Shown piece after piece: positions 7,487-16,273 of a stretch of DNA of 44,181 nt (positions are counted from its first letter, which is position 1; every line of letters starts with the position of its first letter). This DNA is from Chitinophagaceae bacterium UBA2791 (GTDB taxonomy: Bacteria > Bacteroidota > Bacteroidia > Chitinophagales > Chitinophagaceae). The DNA lies in the NCBI GenBank assembly GCA_002352105.1, contig DEHV01000050.1:1-44181 (forward strand), read 5' to 3'. Below the pieces are notes generated by a model. It was not told the DNA's origin. It did not search any database and saw only the letters and a program-made list of their open reading frames with translations. The position numbers were made by a program, and so were the translations under genes.

Positions 7487-8490
7487 GCGTTCCGGAAATA
7501 AGATATTGTCCTGGTCTGTTGACTGAAGGCTATCACGCTTACAGTCCCGCTTTTCTGCGCAGAATGTTCGATGGAAAAAAAGTAAGCCATATATTAGGTT
7601 ATGATTCGCCTCAACATAGCGAAGAGGATGCAGCGCAGTTTGTAGAGAATAGGAAACGCATTTCCATTTCCGGGGTACAAGAAAAACTGTCGTTAGCATT
7701 ACATAAGAACGAACTGAAGTTAACGGAAGAAGGAGAACAGGGAACATATATATTAAAGCCGATACCCCAAGACCTGAAAAAAGTAAACCAGGTACCGGCT
7801 AATGAACATGTCACTATGCAAATAGCGGCGCAGGTATATGGAATATACGCGGCTGAAAACGGAATGATCTTTTTTAAAGACGGACAACCTGCATATATCA
7901 CCCGGCGCTTTGATACAAAGAAAGACGGCGGTAAATGGGGAAAAGAAGATTTTGCCACACTGGCGGGTAAAACAAAGGCTACGGCCGGCGTGAACTTCAA
8001 ATATGAATATTCCTATGAAGAAGCTGGAGCTTTGATCCGAAAATTCGTTCCGGCATGGAGGGTGGAAATAGAAAAGTTTTTTACCCTGGTATTATTCAAC
8101 TATGCATTCTCAAATGGCGATGCGCATTTGAAGAATTTTGCATTGCTTGAAACAGAGAGCGGCGATTATTTTTTCAGCCCGACTTATGATCTTATCAATA
8201 CAAGGATACACGTAGATGATGCCGATTTTGCCTTGGATAAAGGCTTGTTCGTAGATGATTTTCAGTCAGGCGCATTTGAGAAAACAGGCCGTCGCAATAG
8301 GGAGGATTTTCTGGAATTCGGGCGAAGGATCGGTATTGATGAAAAACGAATAGAAAGATTGATAGCGCCGTTTTTAATAAAGCAGGATAAAGTAGAGCAA
8401 CTGGTTCAACGTTCTTTTCTGAACGAAGCAACCAAACGCGCTTATTTGCTGGACTATAGCACAAAACGCAACAGCCTCAATAAAGTATGA
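7483..8490 (+). CDS. hipT: HipT/HipA-like serine/threonine kinase toxin
   Basis: This 335-residue protein is the HipA kinase core without the N-terminal subdomain. It shows a glycine-rich loop RKRISISGVQEKLS with S61-I62-S63, the probable ATP-contacting Lys92 (YILKP), the catalytic loop FSNGDAHLKNFAL with D213 and N218, and the metal-binding SPTYDLINT with D236. A Ser-x-Ser motif in the loop, the length near 335 residues and the separate upstream subdomain are all traits of HipT, whose known relative phosphorylates tryptophanyl-tRNA synthetase and is controlled by autophosphorylation of those serines. The target of this protein cannot be told from sequence. The start overlaps hipS by 4 nt, so the three genes form one coupled operon. 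Confidence 0.88.
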   Translation: MSVPEIRYCPGLLTEGYHAYSPAFLRRMFDGKKVSHILGYDSPQHSEEDAAQFVENRKRISISGVQEKLSLALHKNELKLTEEGEQGTYILKPIPQDLKKVNQVPANEHVTMQIAAQVYGIYAAENGMIFFKDGQPAYITRRFDTKKDGGKWGKEDFATLAGKTKATAGVNFKYEYSYEEAGALIRKFVPAWRVEIEKFFTLVLFNYAFSNGDAHLKNFALLETESGDYFFSPTYDLINTRIHVDDADFALDKGLFVDDFQSGAFEKTGRRNREDFLEFGRRIGIDEKRIERLIAPFLIKQDKVEQLVQRSFLNEATKRAYLLDYSTKRNSLNKV

Positions 8491-8715
8491 GAAGATAAGC
8501 GAAGGCTTCTTGTACGTATTCTTGCATGGTCGATCATTACAAGGGGCTGCGTTCGGAGAAGAGGGGCGTCCTCGCTCCACCCGAAGAATGGCTGATGAAA
8601 GAAAACCAATTTTAATCATAAAAACGCCGATAGGCTTCCGGGTGGCGCCGGGTAAACGAAGCGCTGATATCGGGTAAAACAAGCGCTATCGGTAGGGTTT
8701 GGTCGATTGTGTCAT

Positions 8716-9972
8716 TTACGCAGTAGCCATATCGGGGATTGCTTCTGCCTTATATTCCCCGGCGTCGAGCTTTTTCTTGGTCTCTTCAAAAGCTTTCAGC
8801 GTGGCGTCGATATCCTCGTCGGTATGCGTTGCCGTGGGGATCAAACGATAAATGATATTTCCCTTCGGAATGACGGGGTACACCACGATCGAACAGAAGA
8901 TATGGAAATTCTCCCTGAGGTCCATCACCATCGCCGTGGCTTCTTCCACGCCTCCCTTCATGTAGATGGGCGTGACCGGCGAATTGGTATTGCCGATATC
9001 GAATCCTTTTTCCCTCAGCCCCTGTTGAAGCCGGTGAACATTCTGCCATAGCTTTTTCCGGAGCTCAGGCTTTGATTTCAGCAGCGCTAATCTTTTCAGG
9101 TTGCCAACTGTCAGCGGGAGAGGAAGCGTTTTGGCAAATATCTGCGAGCGGGTATTGTACCGGATATAATCGATGATCTTTTTGGGCCCGCCCAGGAATG
9201 CGCCGATGGAAGCCATTGATTTGGCAAAAGTGGAAAAGTACAGATCGATCTCGTCCTGCACGCCTTGTTCCTCGCCGGCCCCGGCCCCGGAACTGCCCAG
9301 CGTGCCAAATCCATGCGCGTCGTCGACCAGCAGGCGGAAGGAATATTTTTTCTTTAACGCCGTTATTTCTTTGAGCTTTCCCTGATCGCCGGCCATCCCG
9401 AAAACGCCTTCGGTGATCACCAGGATCCCGCCGTTCTTTTGTTTTTCGATAAGAGAGCTTGCCCTTTTGAGTTGCTTTTCGAGGTTGTCGAGGTTATTGT
9501 GCTGGTATACGTACCGGTGTCCCTGGTGCAGCCGGAGACCGTCGATGATGCAGGCATGGCTTTCTGCATCATACACCACTATGTCGTGCCGGTCGCAGAT
9601 GGCGTCGATAATGCTCGACATGCCCTGGTATCCGTAATTCAATAAAATGGCGTCTTCCTTTTTCACGAAGGCGGCAAGTTCGGCTTCCAGTTGCTCATGA
9701 TAGGCGGTGTTTCCGCTCATCATACGGGCGCCCATGGGAGCGGCCAGTCCGAATTTTGCCGCGGCCTCTGCGTCGGCCTTGCGTACTTCAGGGTGATTGG
9801 CCAGCCCGATATAATTATTTAAGCTCCAGATGATCTTTTCTTTCCCCCGGAAGATCATCCGGTTGCTGATATCTCCTTCCAGCTTTGGAAAAGCAAAATA
9901 GCCGTGCGCACGTTCCCTGTGTTGGCCAATGGGCCCTGAATGTTGCGTTAATCTTTCAAAAATGTCTGACAT
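8716..9972 (-). CDS. Alpha-oxoamine synthase, serine palmitoyltransferase or cysteate acyltransferase type
   Basis: This PLP enzyme of 418 residues belongs to the family that condenses an amino acid with an acyl-CoA or acyl-ACP. Visible motifs are the substrate-entry segment NNYIGLANHP, MGARMMSGNTAYHEQLE, VYDAESHACIIDG, the cofactor aspartate in VDDAHGFGTLG, and the Schiff-base lysine in STFAKSMASIG. I chose the ATG at 9972 (MSDIFERL); an upstream in-frame extension would run over the likely promoter element. In Bacteroidota such genes make the first sphingolipid intermediate (serine palmitoyltransferase) or, in sulfonolipid producers, capnine (cysteate acyltransferase). Glycine C-acetyltransferase or KAPA synthase annotations are also possible, but no threonine or biotin genes are adjacent. 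Confidence 0.85.
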   Translation of the reverse strand: MSDIFERLTQHSGPIGQHRERAHGYFAFPKLEGDISNRMIFRGKEKIIWSLNNYIGLANHPEVRKADAEAAAKFGLAAPMGARMMSGNTAYHEQLEAELAAFVKKEDAILLNYGYQGMSSIIDAICDRHDIVVYDAESHACIIDGLRLHQGHRYVYQHNNLDNLEKQLKRASSLIEKQKNGGILVITEGVFGMAGDQGKLKEITALKKKYSFRLLVDDAHGFGTLGSSGAGAGEEQGVQDEIDLYFSTFAKSMASIGAFLGGPKKIIDYIRYNTRSQIFAKTLPLPLTVGNLKRLALLKSKPELRKKLWQNVHRLQQGLREKGFDIGNTNSPVTPIYMKGGVEEATAMVMDLRENFHIFCSIVVYPVIPKGNIIYRLIPTATHTDEDIDATLKAFEETKKKLDAGEYKAEAIPDMATA

Positions 9973-10034
9973 AGCGATGTATTTTAATCTGGGGTCAACC
10001 CCATAAATTGACGACGAGGCGGTGGAAATTGCCG

Positions 10035-10042
10035 CAAAGTTA
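10035..10042 (-). promoter_or_regulatory. -7 promoter element (TAACTTTG) of the oxoamine synthase gene
   Basis: On the minus strand the sequence reads TAACTTTG, an exact match to the Bacteroidota -7 consensus TAnnTTTG. It would put the transcript start near 10028, about 55 nt before the ATG at 9972. The leader then includes a small TGGGG-TCAA-CCCCA hairpin (9990-10003). I do not see a good -33 TTG. The position supports the internal start chosen for the gene. Confidence 0.5.
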
Positions 10043-10144
10043 ATGTTTTTCACATTTGCGCCGAAGCCGATAGCCTAAAGACCGCCCTTATACGAGGAAT
10101 TATCATTCATTTTACGGAATGGAAGCGATCTCTATCAATCTAAC

Positions 10145-10152
10145 TATTTTTG
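10145..10152 (+). promoter_or_regulatory. -7 promoter element (TATTTTTG) of the M16 peptidase gene
   Basis: TATTTTTG is an exact TAnnTTTG match and predicts a transcript start near 10157-10160. It lies across the in-frame TTG at 10150 and leaves no leader for the ATG at 10159, so it supports translation from the ATG at 10180. A clear -33 TTG is not visible. Confidence 0.5.
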
Positions 10153-10179
10153 CTAACCATGTCCCATAAATCAGGAACC

Positions 10180-13020
10180 ATGAATAAATCCCTGTTTTGC
10201 CAGATTCGTATGCTGCTTTTCCTGCTTCCGGCCCTTATCGCCGGCGGCGCCTATGCCCAGGCAGACCTGTCCCTGGAATTACCGCTGGACCCCAGGCTGA
10301 AAATGGGCAAGCTGGAAAACGGGCTGACGTACTATATCCGCGAGAACAAAAAGCCTGAGAAAATAGTTGAGCTTCGGCTGGCGGTAAATGTCGGCTCGAT
10401 CAATGAGGACGACGATCAGCAGGGGCTTGCGCACATGACCGAGCACATGGCGTTCAATGGCACCAAAAGATTCAGGAAGAACGAGATCATTTCCTTTCTC
10501 CAGGATATCGGGGTGAAATTTGGAGCCGACCTGAACGCTTATACGGGTTTCGATGAAACCGTGTACATCCTGCCGATCCCCACGGATAAGCCGGGGAACC
10601 TGGAAAAGGGCTTCCAGGTGCTGGAGGACTGGGCTGGCCAGGTTACGTTCTTAGACGAGGATATTGACGACGAGAGAGCGGTGATCCTGGAAGAGAGCCG
10701 GTTGGGAAAGGGCGCTAACGACAGGATGTTCAGGAAAATATTCCCGGGATTGTTTGAGGGCTCAAAATATGCGCGCCGCCTGCCCATCGGGCTGGATAGC
10801 ATCATAAAGAACTTTCCCTACGAGGCGATACGCAGGTTTTATAAGAATTGGTACCGGCCCGACCTGATGGCGGTGATCGTGGTTGGCGATATAACGACAG
10901 CTGCTGCCGAGGAAATGATAAAAAAACATTTTTCCCATCTGAAAAATCCCGATTATCCGCGTCTTCGCTTGTACGCGGAAACGCCGCCTTATTCCTCAAC
11001 CCGGGCGATCACCGCAACCGATAAGGAAGCGACAAGGTATACGGTTTCCATTAACTATTCTCCTTTTGAGTCTGCCCCTACCACAACGCTGGGCGATTAT
11101 CGTCATGATCTGGTCGAGCTGATATTTACTTCTTTGTTTAATCAGCGGCTGCAGGAAAGAACGCAGCAGGAGGGTCCTCCATTTATCGGCGCGTATGCGA
11201 GCCTGCACTCGTATGCGCGGGGCTATAAATCGTTTAATTTATCTGCCGGTACGGGCGCGGGGGATGTTTCAGCGGGACTGACGGGCTTGGCGGAGGAACT
11301 CGAAAGAGTGAATCGTTACGGGTTTACGGCGCCGGAACTGGAAAGAGCAAAAAAAAATATCTTCTCCAGCTATGAAAAAGCGTTCAATGACCGGGAGAAA
11401 AATGAATCGGAGCATTTTGCCGAAGAATATATTGAGCATTTTCTGAGCCATGCGCCCAGCCCGGGTATTGAACTGGAATTTGACTACGTAAAAAAGCTGC
11501 TTCCGGGCATCGAGCTGAAGGAAGTGAATGCGTTTATTTCAAAGCTCGGCGGGGAGCAGAACAGGTTCCTCTATGTCATGGGCCCCGAGCCCAAGCCGGG
11601 CGAGCAGTTGCCCTCCGGCGATGAATGCATAGCCATGCTTGAATCGGTCGGCAAAAAAGATATTGGTCCGTATGAGGAAACCGCGGTGGATGCGGAACTG
11701 ATAAAAGAATTGCCGAAGCCCGGAAAGATATCCAGCCGGAAAAACAATGCCTTCCTCGGGACGACAGAACTGAAACTGGCCAATGGCGTTACGGTGGTGT
11801 TGAAGCCTACTGATTTTAAAGACGACCAGATCGTGATGGGCGCTGTGCGCGCGGGCGGCAAAAATAATTACGGGCTTTCAGACAAGTATAATGCGGAATA
11901 CGCCGCAGCGCTGGCGAACGCCATGGGGGTAGGCGACTTTTCCCCCACGGCGCTTCATAAGGCGCTGGCGGGAAAATCGGTAAACGTAACGCCTTCTCTT
12001 TCCTCCACGGCAGGCAGGCTGAATGGAAGTTCAACCGTAAAGGACCTGGAAACCCTGTTCCAGCTTACCTATTTGTACCTTGCCCAGCCCCGGAAGGACG
12101 AGGTCTTGTTTAGAAATTTCATACAGAAAAACAAATCGCAGTACGCCAATATCAGCGCGAATCCGCAGGCTGTTTTTGTGGATACCTTATATAAAACGCT
12201 GTATGATGGGAATCCGCTGACGCCGGTGGTGGTGCCGCAGGCCGGGTACTTCGATAAGATAAACCTGGATCGGGCATACGATATTTATAAGGAAAGATTT
12301 GGGAATGCCAATGGGATGAACTTTGTTTTTGTCGGCAGCTTCAAAGAGAATGATATTATTCCCCTGGTGGAAAAATACATTGCTTCCCTTCCCTCATCTC
12401 CCGGAAAACCGGCCTATGCAGACAACAAGCTAAGGCCTGTCAGCGGCAAAAAAACAATGACGGTCCATAAGGGAAGCGAGCAAAAAAGTATGATCGTTGC
12501 TTTCTATACCGGCGAAGTTCCGTATAGCGAAGACCTTGAATTGAAGATCGGCGCGCTGCAGGAAGTGTTGAATATCCGCATCATTGAAGAGTTGCGCGAA
12601 AAGATACAGGGTATCTACGGAGGGGGCGTTTCGGCAAACCTGGAAAAGATTCCCTATGCAAATTATCAGTTTGTGCTGCAACTGCCCTGCGGACCTGAAA
12701 AGGCAGATACCCTGTTAAAAGCGGCGCTGAAGGAATTTGAACAAATCGTCCGGCAGGGCCCCGAACAAGGTTACCTGGATAAAGTCAAGCAGCAATGGAA
12801 AGAGAAATACAGAACGAGGACCAGGGAAAACGGGGTCTGGCTGACTGAACTGCTTTCCTACGCCTTCCCGGGAGCGGATCCGAAACGATTCCTGGAATAT
12901 GAAAAATACGTGGATAAACTGACGGTAAAGGATGTGCAGGATGCGGCGAAGCTGGTTCTTAGCGGTAAAAACCAGTTTACGGCCATCCTGATGCCGGATG
13001 CGGCGGAGCAAACAAAATAA
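10180..13020 (+). CDS. Secreted M16 (pitrilysin-type) zinc peptidase
   Basis: From the ATG at 10180 the protein has 946 residues and begins with a clean signal peptide ending in GGAYAQA; an earlier ATG (10159) is less likely because of the promoter element just before it. The first M16 domain carries the inverted zinc motif HMTEH at residues 85-89, with the third ligand expected in the DDERAVILEE segment. A second, non-catalytic M16-like half follows from about residue 500 (LANGVTVVLKPTDFKDDQIVMGAVRAGG). Such two-repeat enzymes degrade peptides in the periplasm. It is divergent from the oxoamine synthase gene, with a shared promoter region of about 200 bp. Length and motifs are normal, so the family call is secure; the physiological substrate is unknown. 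Confidence 0.93.
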   Translation: MNKSLFCQIRMLLFLLPALIAGGAYAQADLSLELPLDPRLKMGKLENGLTYYIRENKKPEKIVELRLAVNVGSINEDDDQQGLAHMTEHMAFNGTKRFRKNEIISFLQDIGVKFGADLNAYTGFDETVYILPIPTDKPGNLEKGFQVLEDWAGQVTFLDEDIDDERAVILEESRLGKGANDRMFRKIFPGLFEGSKYARRLPIGLDSIIKNFPYEAIRRFYKNWYRPDLMAVIVVGDITTAAAEEMIKKHFSHLKNPDYPRLRLYAETPPYSSTRAITATDKEATRYTVSINYSPFESAPTTTLGDYRHDLVELIFTSLFNQRLQERTQQEGPPFIGAYASLHSYARGYKSFNLSAGTGAGDVSAGLTGLAEELERVNRYGFTAPELERAKKNIFSSYEKAFNDREKNESEHFAEEYIEHFLSHAPSPGIELEFDYVKKLLPGIELKEVNAFISKLGGEQNRFLYVMGPEPKPGEQLPSGDECIAMLESVGKKDIGPYEETAVDAELIKELPKPGKISSRKNNAFLGTTELKLANGVTVVLKPTDFKDDQIVMGAVRAGGKNNYGLSDKYNAEYAAALANAMGVGDFSPTALHKALAGKSVNVTPSLSSTAGRLNGSSTVKDLETLFQLTYLYLAQPRKDEVLFRNFIQKNKSQYANISANPQAVFVDTLYKTLYDGNPLTPVVVPQAGYFDKINLDRAYDIYKERFGNANGMNFVFVGSFKENDIIPLVEKYIASLPSSPGKPAYADNKLRPVSGKKTMTVHKGSEQKSMIVAFYTGEVPYSEDLELKIGALQEVLNIRIIEELREKIQGIYGGGVSANLEKIPYANYQFVLQLPCGPEKADTLLKAALKEFEQIVRQGPEQGYLDKVKQQWKEKYRTRTRENGVWLTELLSYAFPGADPKRFLEYEKYVDKLTVKDVQDAAKLVLSGKNQFTAILMPDAAEQTK

Positions 13021-13112
13021 AGCCTTTGTAAGATAGGGCCTTGCGAAAAAATATTTCGCTTGTCGCCATAAGAAAACTATCTTGACTTTACATCTATAAT
13101 AGAGATTTGCTT

Positions 13113-14879
13113 ATGAGAAAAAAATGGCTGGTTATTCCCTTATTAATGATGGTTGCGCTGTCAAATGCCCAGCTTCCGGCAGTGTTTTCAAAGGAAAGAA
13201 CCTTTGAGGCCGATTCAACCGCTACTGTCCGCCGTTATCTTTCTCCTGTAAAGATCTTATGGAAAACCCCAAATGCCGATACGAATATTATTAATGAAAA
13301 ACGATTGCTGCTGAAAGGAAACGGACAAGCCGATTTGTCGAATAATGGCATGTGCATTTTAAAAAGTTCTGCGGGTGTGCATCCGGGGCTGTTATTGGAT
13401 TTTGGAAAAGAATTGCATGGGGGTTTGCAGATCGTAACGGGCATGTTTAAAAGCGAAAAACCTGTCACGCTGCGCATTCGCTTTGGCGAATCAGCCAGCG
13501 AAGCAATGAGCGATGTGGAACCGGTGCGCAATGCTACGAATGACCACGCCATGCGCGACATGATTGTAAAAGTTCCCTGGTTGGGCAAACTTGAGATCGG
13601 CAATACCGGTTTTCGTTTTGTCAGGATAGATCTTGTGGATGATGATACGGAATTCGAATTGAAAGAGGTGCGCGCTATTTTCACCTTTCGTGATATTCCT
13701 TACCTGGGCTCTTTTAATTGCAGCGATACATTGCTTAATAAAATATGGCTGACAGGGGCTTACACGGTGCAGTTAAATATGCAGGATTATTTATGGGATG
13801 GCATCAAGCGCGACCGCCTCGTCTGGGTAGGCGATATGCACCCTGAAACATCCACGATCGCCGCTGTTTTCGGTTACAATGATGTGGTTCCAAAGAGCCT
13901 TGATCTTGCCCGCGACATCACGCCGTTGCCAAAGTACATGAGTGGAATGGTTTCTTATTCCATGTGGTGGATCATCATTCAACAGGATTGGTACATGCAC
14001 ACCGGCGATCTGGATTACTTAAAGCGGCAAAAGTCATATTTAACCGGCCTGTTAAATCACCTGGTTGAAAAAATAGATTCCAACAACAGCGAAAAGCTGG
14101 ACGATGGCCTGCGTTTTCTCGACTGGCCCACGTCTGAGGATCCGCAGGCGATACATGCCGGTCTCCAGGCGTTGATGGTAATGGCGTTGAAGGCAGGAGT
14201 AAATTTATGCGGGATTTTAGGCGACCAGGCCACTGCCGCTAAATGTGAAAATGGAGTTGCGCGATTGAAAAAGTATACGCCCCCGGCCAATGGTATAAAA
14301 CAGGCGGCTGCCATGCTCGCAATGGCAGGGTTGATGCCTGCTGAAAAAGCAAATAAGGAAGTGATAGCCGTGGGCGGCGTGAAAGATTTTTCCACTTTCT
14401 ATGGATATTACATGCTACAGGCAAAAGCTATGGCGGGCGATTACCAGGGTTCGCTGGACGCTATCCGGGAATATTGGGGCGCCATGCTTAAGCTTGGCGC
14501 TACTACATTCTGGGAAGATTTCAATATGGATTGGCTGCCTGATGCGGCAAGAGTTGACGAACTTATTCCCGCAGGTAAAAAAGATATTCATTGTTCCTAT
14601 GGCGGTTACTGTTACAAGGGTTTCAGGCTTAGCCTTTGTCATGGTTGGGCTTCGGGGCCTACTCCCTGGCTTACAGAGCATGTCCTGGGCATCAAGGTAG
14701 CGGCGCCGGGCGCCAAGGTGATAAAAATAACGCCGCACCTGGGCGATTTAAAATTTGCGGAAGGCGCTTTTCCAACGCCTTATGGCTTAGTAAAAGTGAA
14801 GCATACCAAAATGGCCAATGGACGAATTGAGTCAGAGATTTCTGCGCCGAAAGAAGTGAAGATCATCAGGGGGGGATAA
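13113..14879 (+). CDS. Alpha-L-rhamnosidase-like glycoside hydrolase (GH78 type)
   Basis: From the ATG at 13113 the protein is 588 residues, with a signal peptide ending near SNAQ, so it acts in the periplasm or outside. A beta-sandwich domain (about 80-195) is followed by an (alpha/alpha)6-barrel. The GH78 signature RDExxGWxGD appears as DGIKRDRLVWVGD (229-241), and the second acidic residue is probably E468 in TTFWEDFNMDW. A small C-terminal beta domain closes the protein (VIKITPHLGDLKFAEGAFPTPYG). Compared with many family members of 700-1000 residues, it lacks the extra N-terminal sandwich domains. It would release terminal rhamnose or a related sugar. It has no SusC/D neighbours and no partner glycosidase, so the substrate is open. 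Confidence 0.85.
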   Translation: MRKKWLVIPLLMMVALSNAQLPAVFSKERTFEADSTATVRRYLSPVKILWKTPNADTNIINEKRLLLKGNGQADLSNNGMCILKSSAGVHPGLLLDFGKELHGGLQIVTGMFKSEKPVTLRIRFGESASEAMSDVEPVRNATNDHAMRDMIVKVPWLGKLEIGNTGFRFVRIDLVDDDTEFELKEVRAIFTFRDIPYLGSFNCSDTLLNKIWLTGAYTVQLNMQDYLWDGIKRDRLVWVGDMHPETSTIAAVFGYNDVVPKSLDLARDITPLPKYMSGMVSYSMWWIIIQQDWYMHTGDLDYLKRQKSYLTGLLNHLVEKIDSNNSEKLDDGLRFLDWPTSEDPQAIHAGLQALMVMALKAGVNLCGILGDQATAAKCENGVARLKKYTPPANGIKQAAAMLAMAGLMPAEKANKEVIAVGGVKDFSTFYGYYMLQAKAMAGDYQGSLDAIREYWGAMLKLGATTFWEDFNMDWLPDAARVDELIPAGKKDIHCSYGGYCYKGFRLSLCHGWASGPTPWLTEHVLGIKVAAPGAKVIKITPHLGDLKFAEGAFPTPYGLVKVKHTKMANGRIESEISAPKEVKIIRGG

Positions 14880-14921
14880 CTGAATTTCCAGGTTAGCATA
14901 TCCGGCGTAGGATCTTCAACA

Positions 14922-15037
14922 TGTCGCGTTATTAAAACGCATTTCAAAATGTTGCGCTAATAAATCACATGACGGGTATGAGATACGGAAATAAAATTTC
15001 GACGATCGAACCCGCTTTGAGTTTTAATAGCGCAACA
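14922..15037. repeat. Three copies of a 16-bp motif, two direct and one inverted
   Basis: Copies of TGTTGCGCTATTAAAA are found at 14922-14937 (plus, two mismatches), 14950-14965 (plus, about three mismatches at the AT end) and 15022-15037 (minus, defining the form above). They lie between the convergent rhamnosidase and aldolase genes. The second and third could pair as a long-loop hairpin, or the three could be protein-binding sites. Confidence 0.6.
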
Positions 15038-15072
15038 CCTTAATTATAATAAGCAGGCCCCGTATATTATAC

Positions 15073-15086
15073 CTCCTGCGCAGGAG
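15073..15086. repeat. Perfect 14-bp palindrome CTCCTGCGCAGGAG
   Basis: A perfect palindrome lies 32 bp beyond the aldolase stop on its downstream side. With no spacer it is a poor hairpin and it lacks a T-run, so a protein-binding site is as likely as a terminator. The nearby stretches CCGGTTATAT and ATATACGG could form a larger imperfect stem around it on the minus strand. Confidence 0.45.
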
Positions 15087-15117
15087 ATAAGCCCTTTTAT
15101 ATAACCGGGGGAACTGT

Positions 15118-16176
15118 TTAGGCGATCGTGATGTTCTTATCGAGATAAACATCCTGCGTTGCCTGGATCAGTTCCACGCCTTCTTTGAAAGGACGCTGGA
15201 ATGCCTTCCTTCCCAGGATAAGCCCCATGCCGCCGGCTCTCTTATTCACTACGGCGGTGTACACAGAATCAGCGAGGTCGGATGCGCCCTTGCTTTCTCC
15301 ACCGCTGTTGATCAATCCCACGCGCCCGCTATAGCAGTTCAGCACCTGGTAGCGGCAAAGATCGATCGGATGGTCGCTGGTGAGTTTATCATACACGAAC
15401 TTGGATGTTTTGCCGTGCTTGGTTGCCAGGTATCCGCCGTTATTGGTAGGTATTTTTTGTTTGATGATATCGGCCTGGAGCGTAACGCCCAGGTGGTTGG
15501 CCTGGCCGGTAAGGTCTGCAGAGGTATGATAATCCACGCCGTCTACCTTAAATCCGTTGTTCCGGGTATAGCACCAGAGGATGGTAGCCATGCCCAGCTC
15601 ATGCGCCAGTTCAAAGGCTTCGGCCACTTCTTTCAGTTGCCTGGCGCTTTGTTCCGAGCCCCAGTAGATGGTGGCGCCCACCGCTACGGCGCCCATATTC
15701 CAGGCGCTTTTTACGGTGCCGAACATGGTTTGATCAAAACGGTTCGGCAGGCTTAAGAATTCGTTATGGTTGATTTTTACAACGTAGGGGATGCGGTGCG
15801 CATATTTGCGGCTGGTAATGCCCAATACGCCGAAAGTGGAGGCTACGGCATTGCACCCCGCTTCAATGGCAAGCTTGATGATGTTTTCAGGGTCGAAATA
15901 AATGGGATTGGGACCGAATGCGGAACCCCCGCTGTGCTCGATGCCCTGGTCGACGGGAAAAATGGAAATATACCCGGTATTGGCCAAACGGCCGTGACCG
16001 ACAAGGGCCTGCAAACTGCGCAATACCTGGTTGCTCCTGTTCGAATTTATCCAGATCTCTTCCACATGCGTAGGCGAGGGAAGGGTAAGCGTCGATTTGT
16101 CAATGGTTTTGCTGGTATGTTCTAAAAGATACGAGGCCTGATCGCCAAGGATGTCAATTGTTTTTTTTGAAGCCAT
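15118..16176 (-). CDS. fbaB: Class I fructose-bisphosphate aldolase, DhnA/FbaB type
   Basis: The 352-residue enzyme belongs to the archaeal-type class I aldolases, which cleave fructose 1,6-bisphosphate to DHAP and glyceraldehyde 3-phosphate in glycolysis and gluconeogenesis. Family markers are FPVDQGIEHS (73-82), VVKINHNE (132-138), the Schiff-base lysine K239 in LQADIIKQKIPT (E. coli FbaB uses K236), and RVGLINSGGESKG for phosphate binding. The length is the family norm. It has its own promoter on the minus strand (16227-16257) and no partner gene. The family call is firm; the related ADH synthase branch is less likely since the protein has the FbaB length and motifs. Confidence 0.92.
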   Translation of the reverse strand: MASKKTIDILGDQASYLLEHTSKTIDKSTLTLPSPTHVEEIWINSNRSNQVLRSLQALVGHGRLANTGYISIFPVDQGIEHSGGSAFGPNPIYFDPENIIKLAIEAGCNAVASTFGVLGITSRKYAHRIPYVVKINHNEFLSLPNRFDQTMFGTVKSAWNMGAVAVGATIYWGSEQSARQLKEVAEAFELAHELGMATILWCYTRNNGFKVDGVDYHTSADLTGQANHLGVTLQADIIKQKIPTNNGGYLATKHGKTSKFVYDKLTSDHPIDLCRYQVLNCYSGRVGLINSGGESKGASDLADSVYTAVVNKRAGGMGLILGRKAFQRPFKEGVELIQATQDVYLDKNITIA

Positions 16177-16226
16177 TATATGTGGTTTAATGATGTATAT
16201 GCTATCCTATAGCCTTAAATAAGGCG

Positions 16227-16257
16227 CAAAGATAGCGGGAAAAATCAATTGCCGCAA
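16227..16257 (-). promoter_or_regulatory. Bacteroidota-type promoter of the aldolase gene
   Basis: On the minus strand TTG (16257-16255) is followed after 20 bp by TATCTTTG (16234-16227), matching the -33 TTG and -7 TAnnTTTG consensus with normal spacing. The transcript would begin near 16220, giving a leader of about 44 nt before the ATG at 16176. Confidence 0.65.
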
Positions 16258-16273
16258 CGCCGGGGCATAGTTC

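Noticed and set aside
7157..8490. hipA broken by a frameshift
   Set aside because: The N-terminal subdomain and kinase genes overlap cleanly by ATGA, both have normal ends, and the order, sizes and Ser-x-Ser motif fit HipBST. A split functional system is the better reading.
13043..13059. GCGAAA-TTTCGC hairpin after the M16 peptidase gene as terminator
   Set aside because: The stem is short and AT-rich with no T-run after it; too weak to call.
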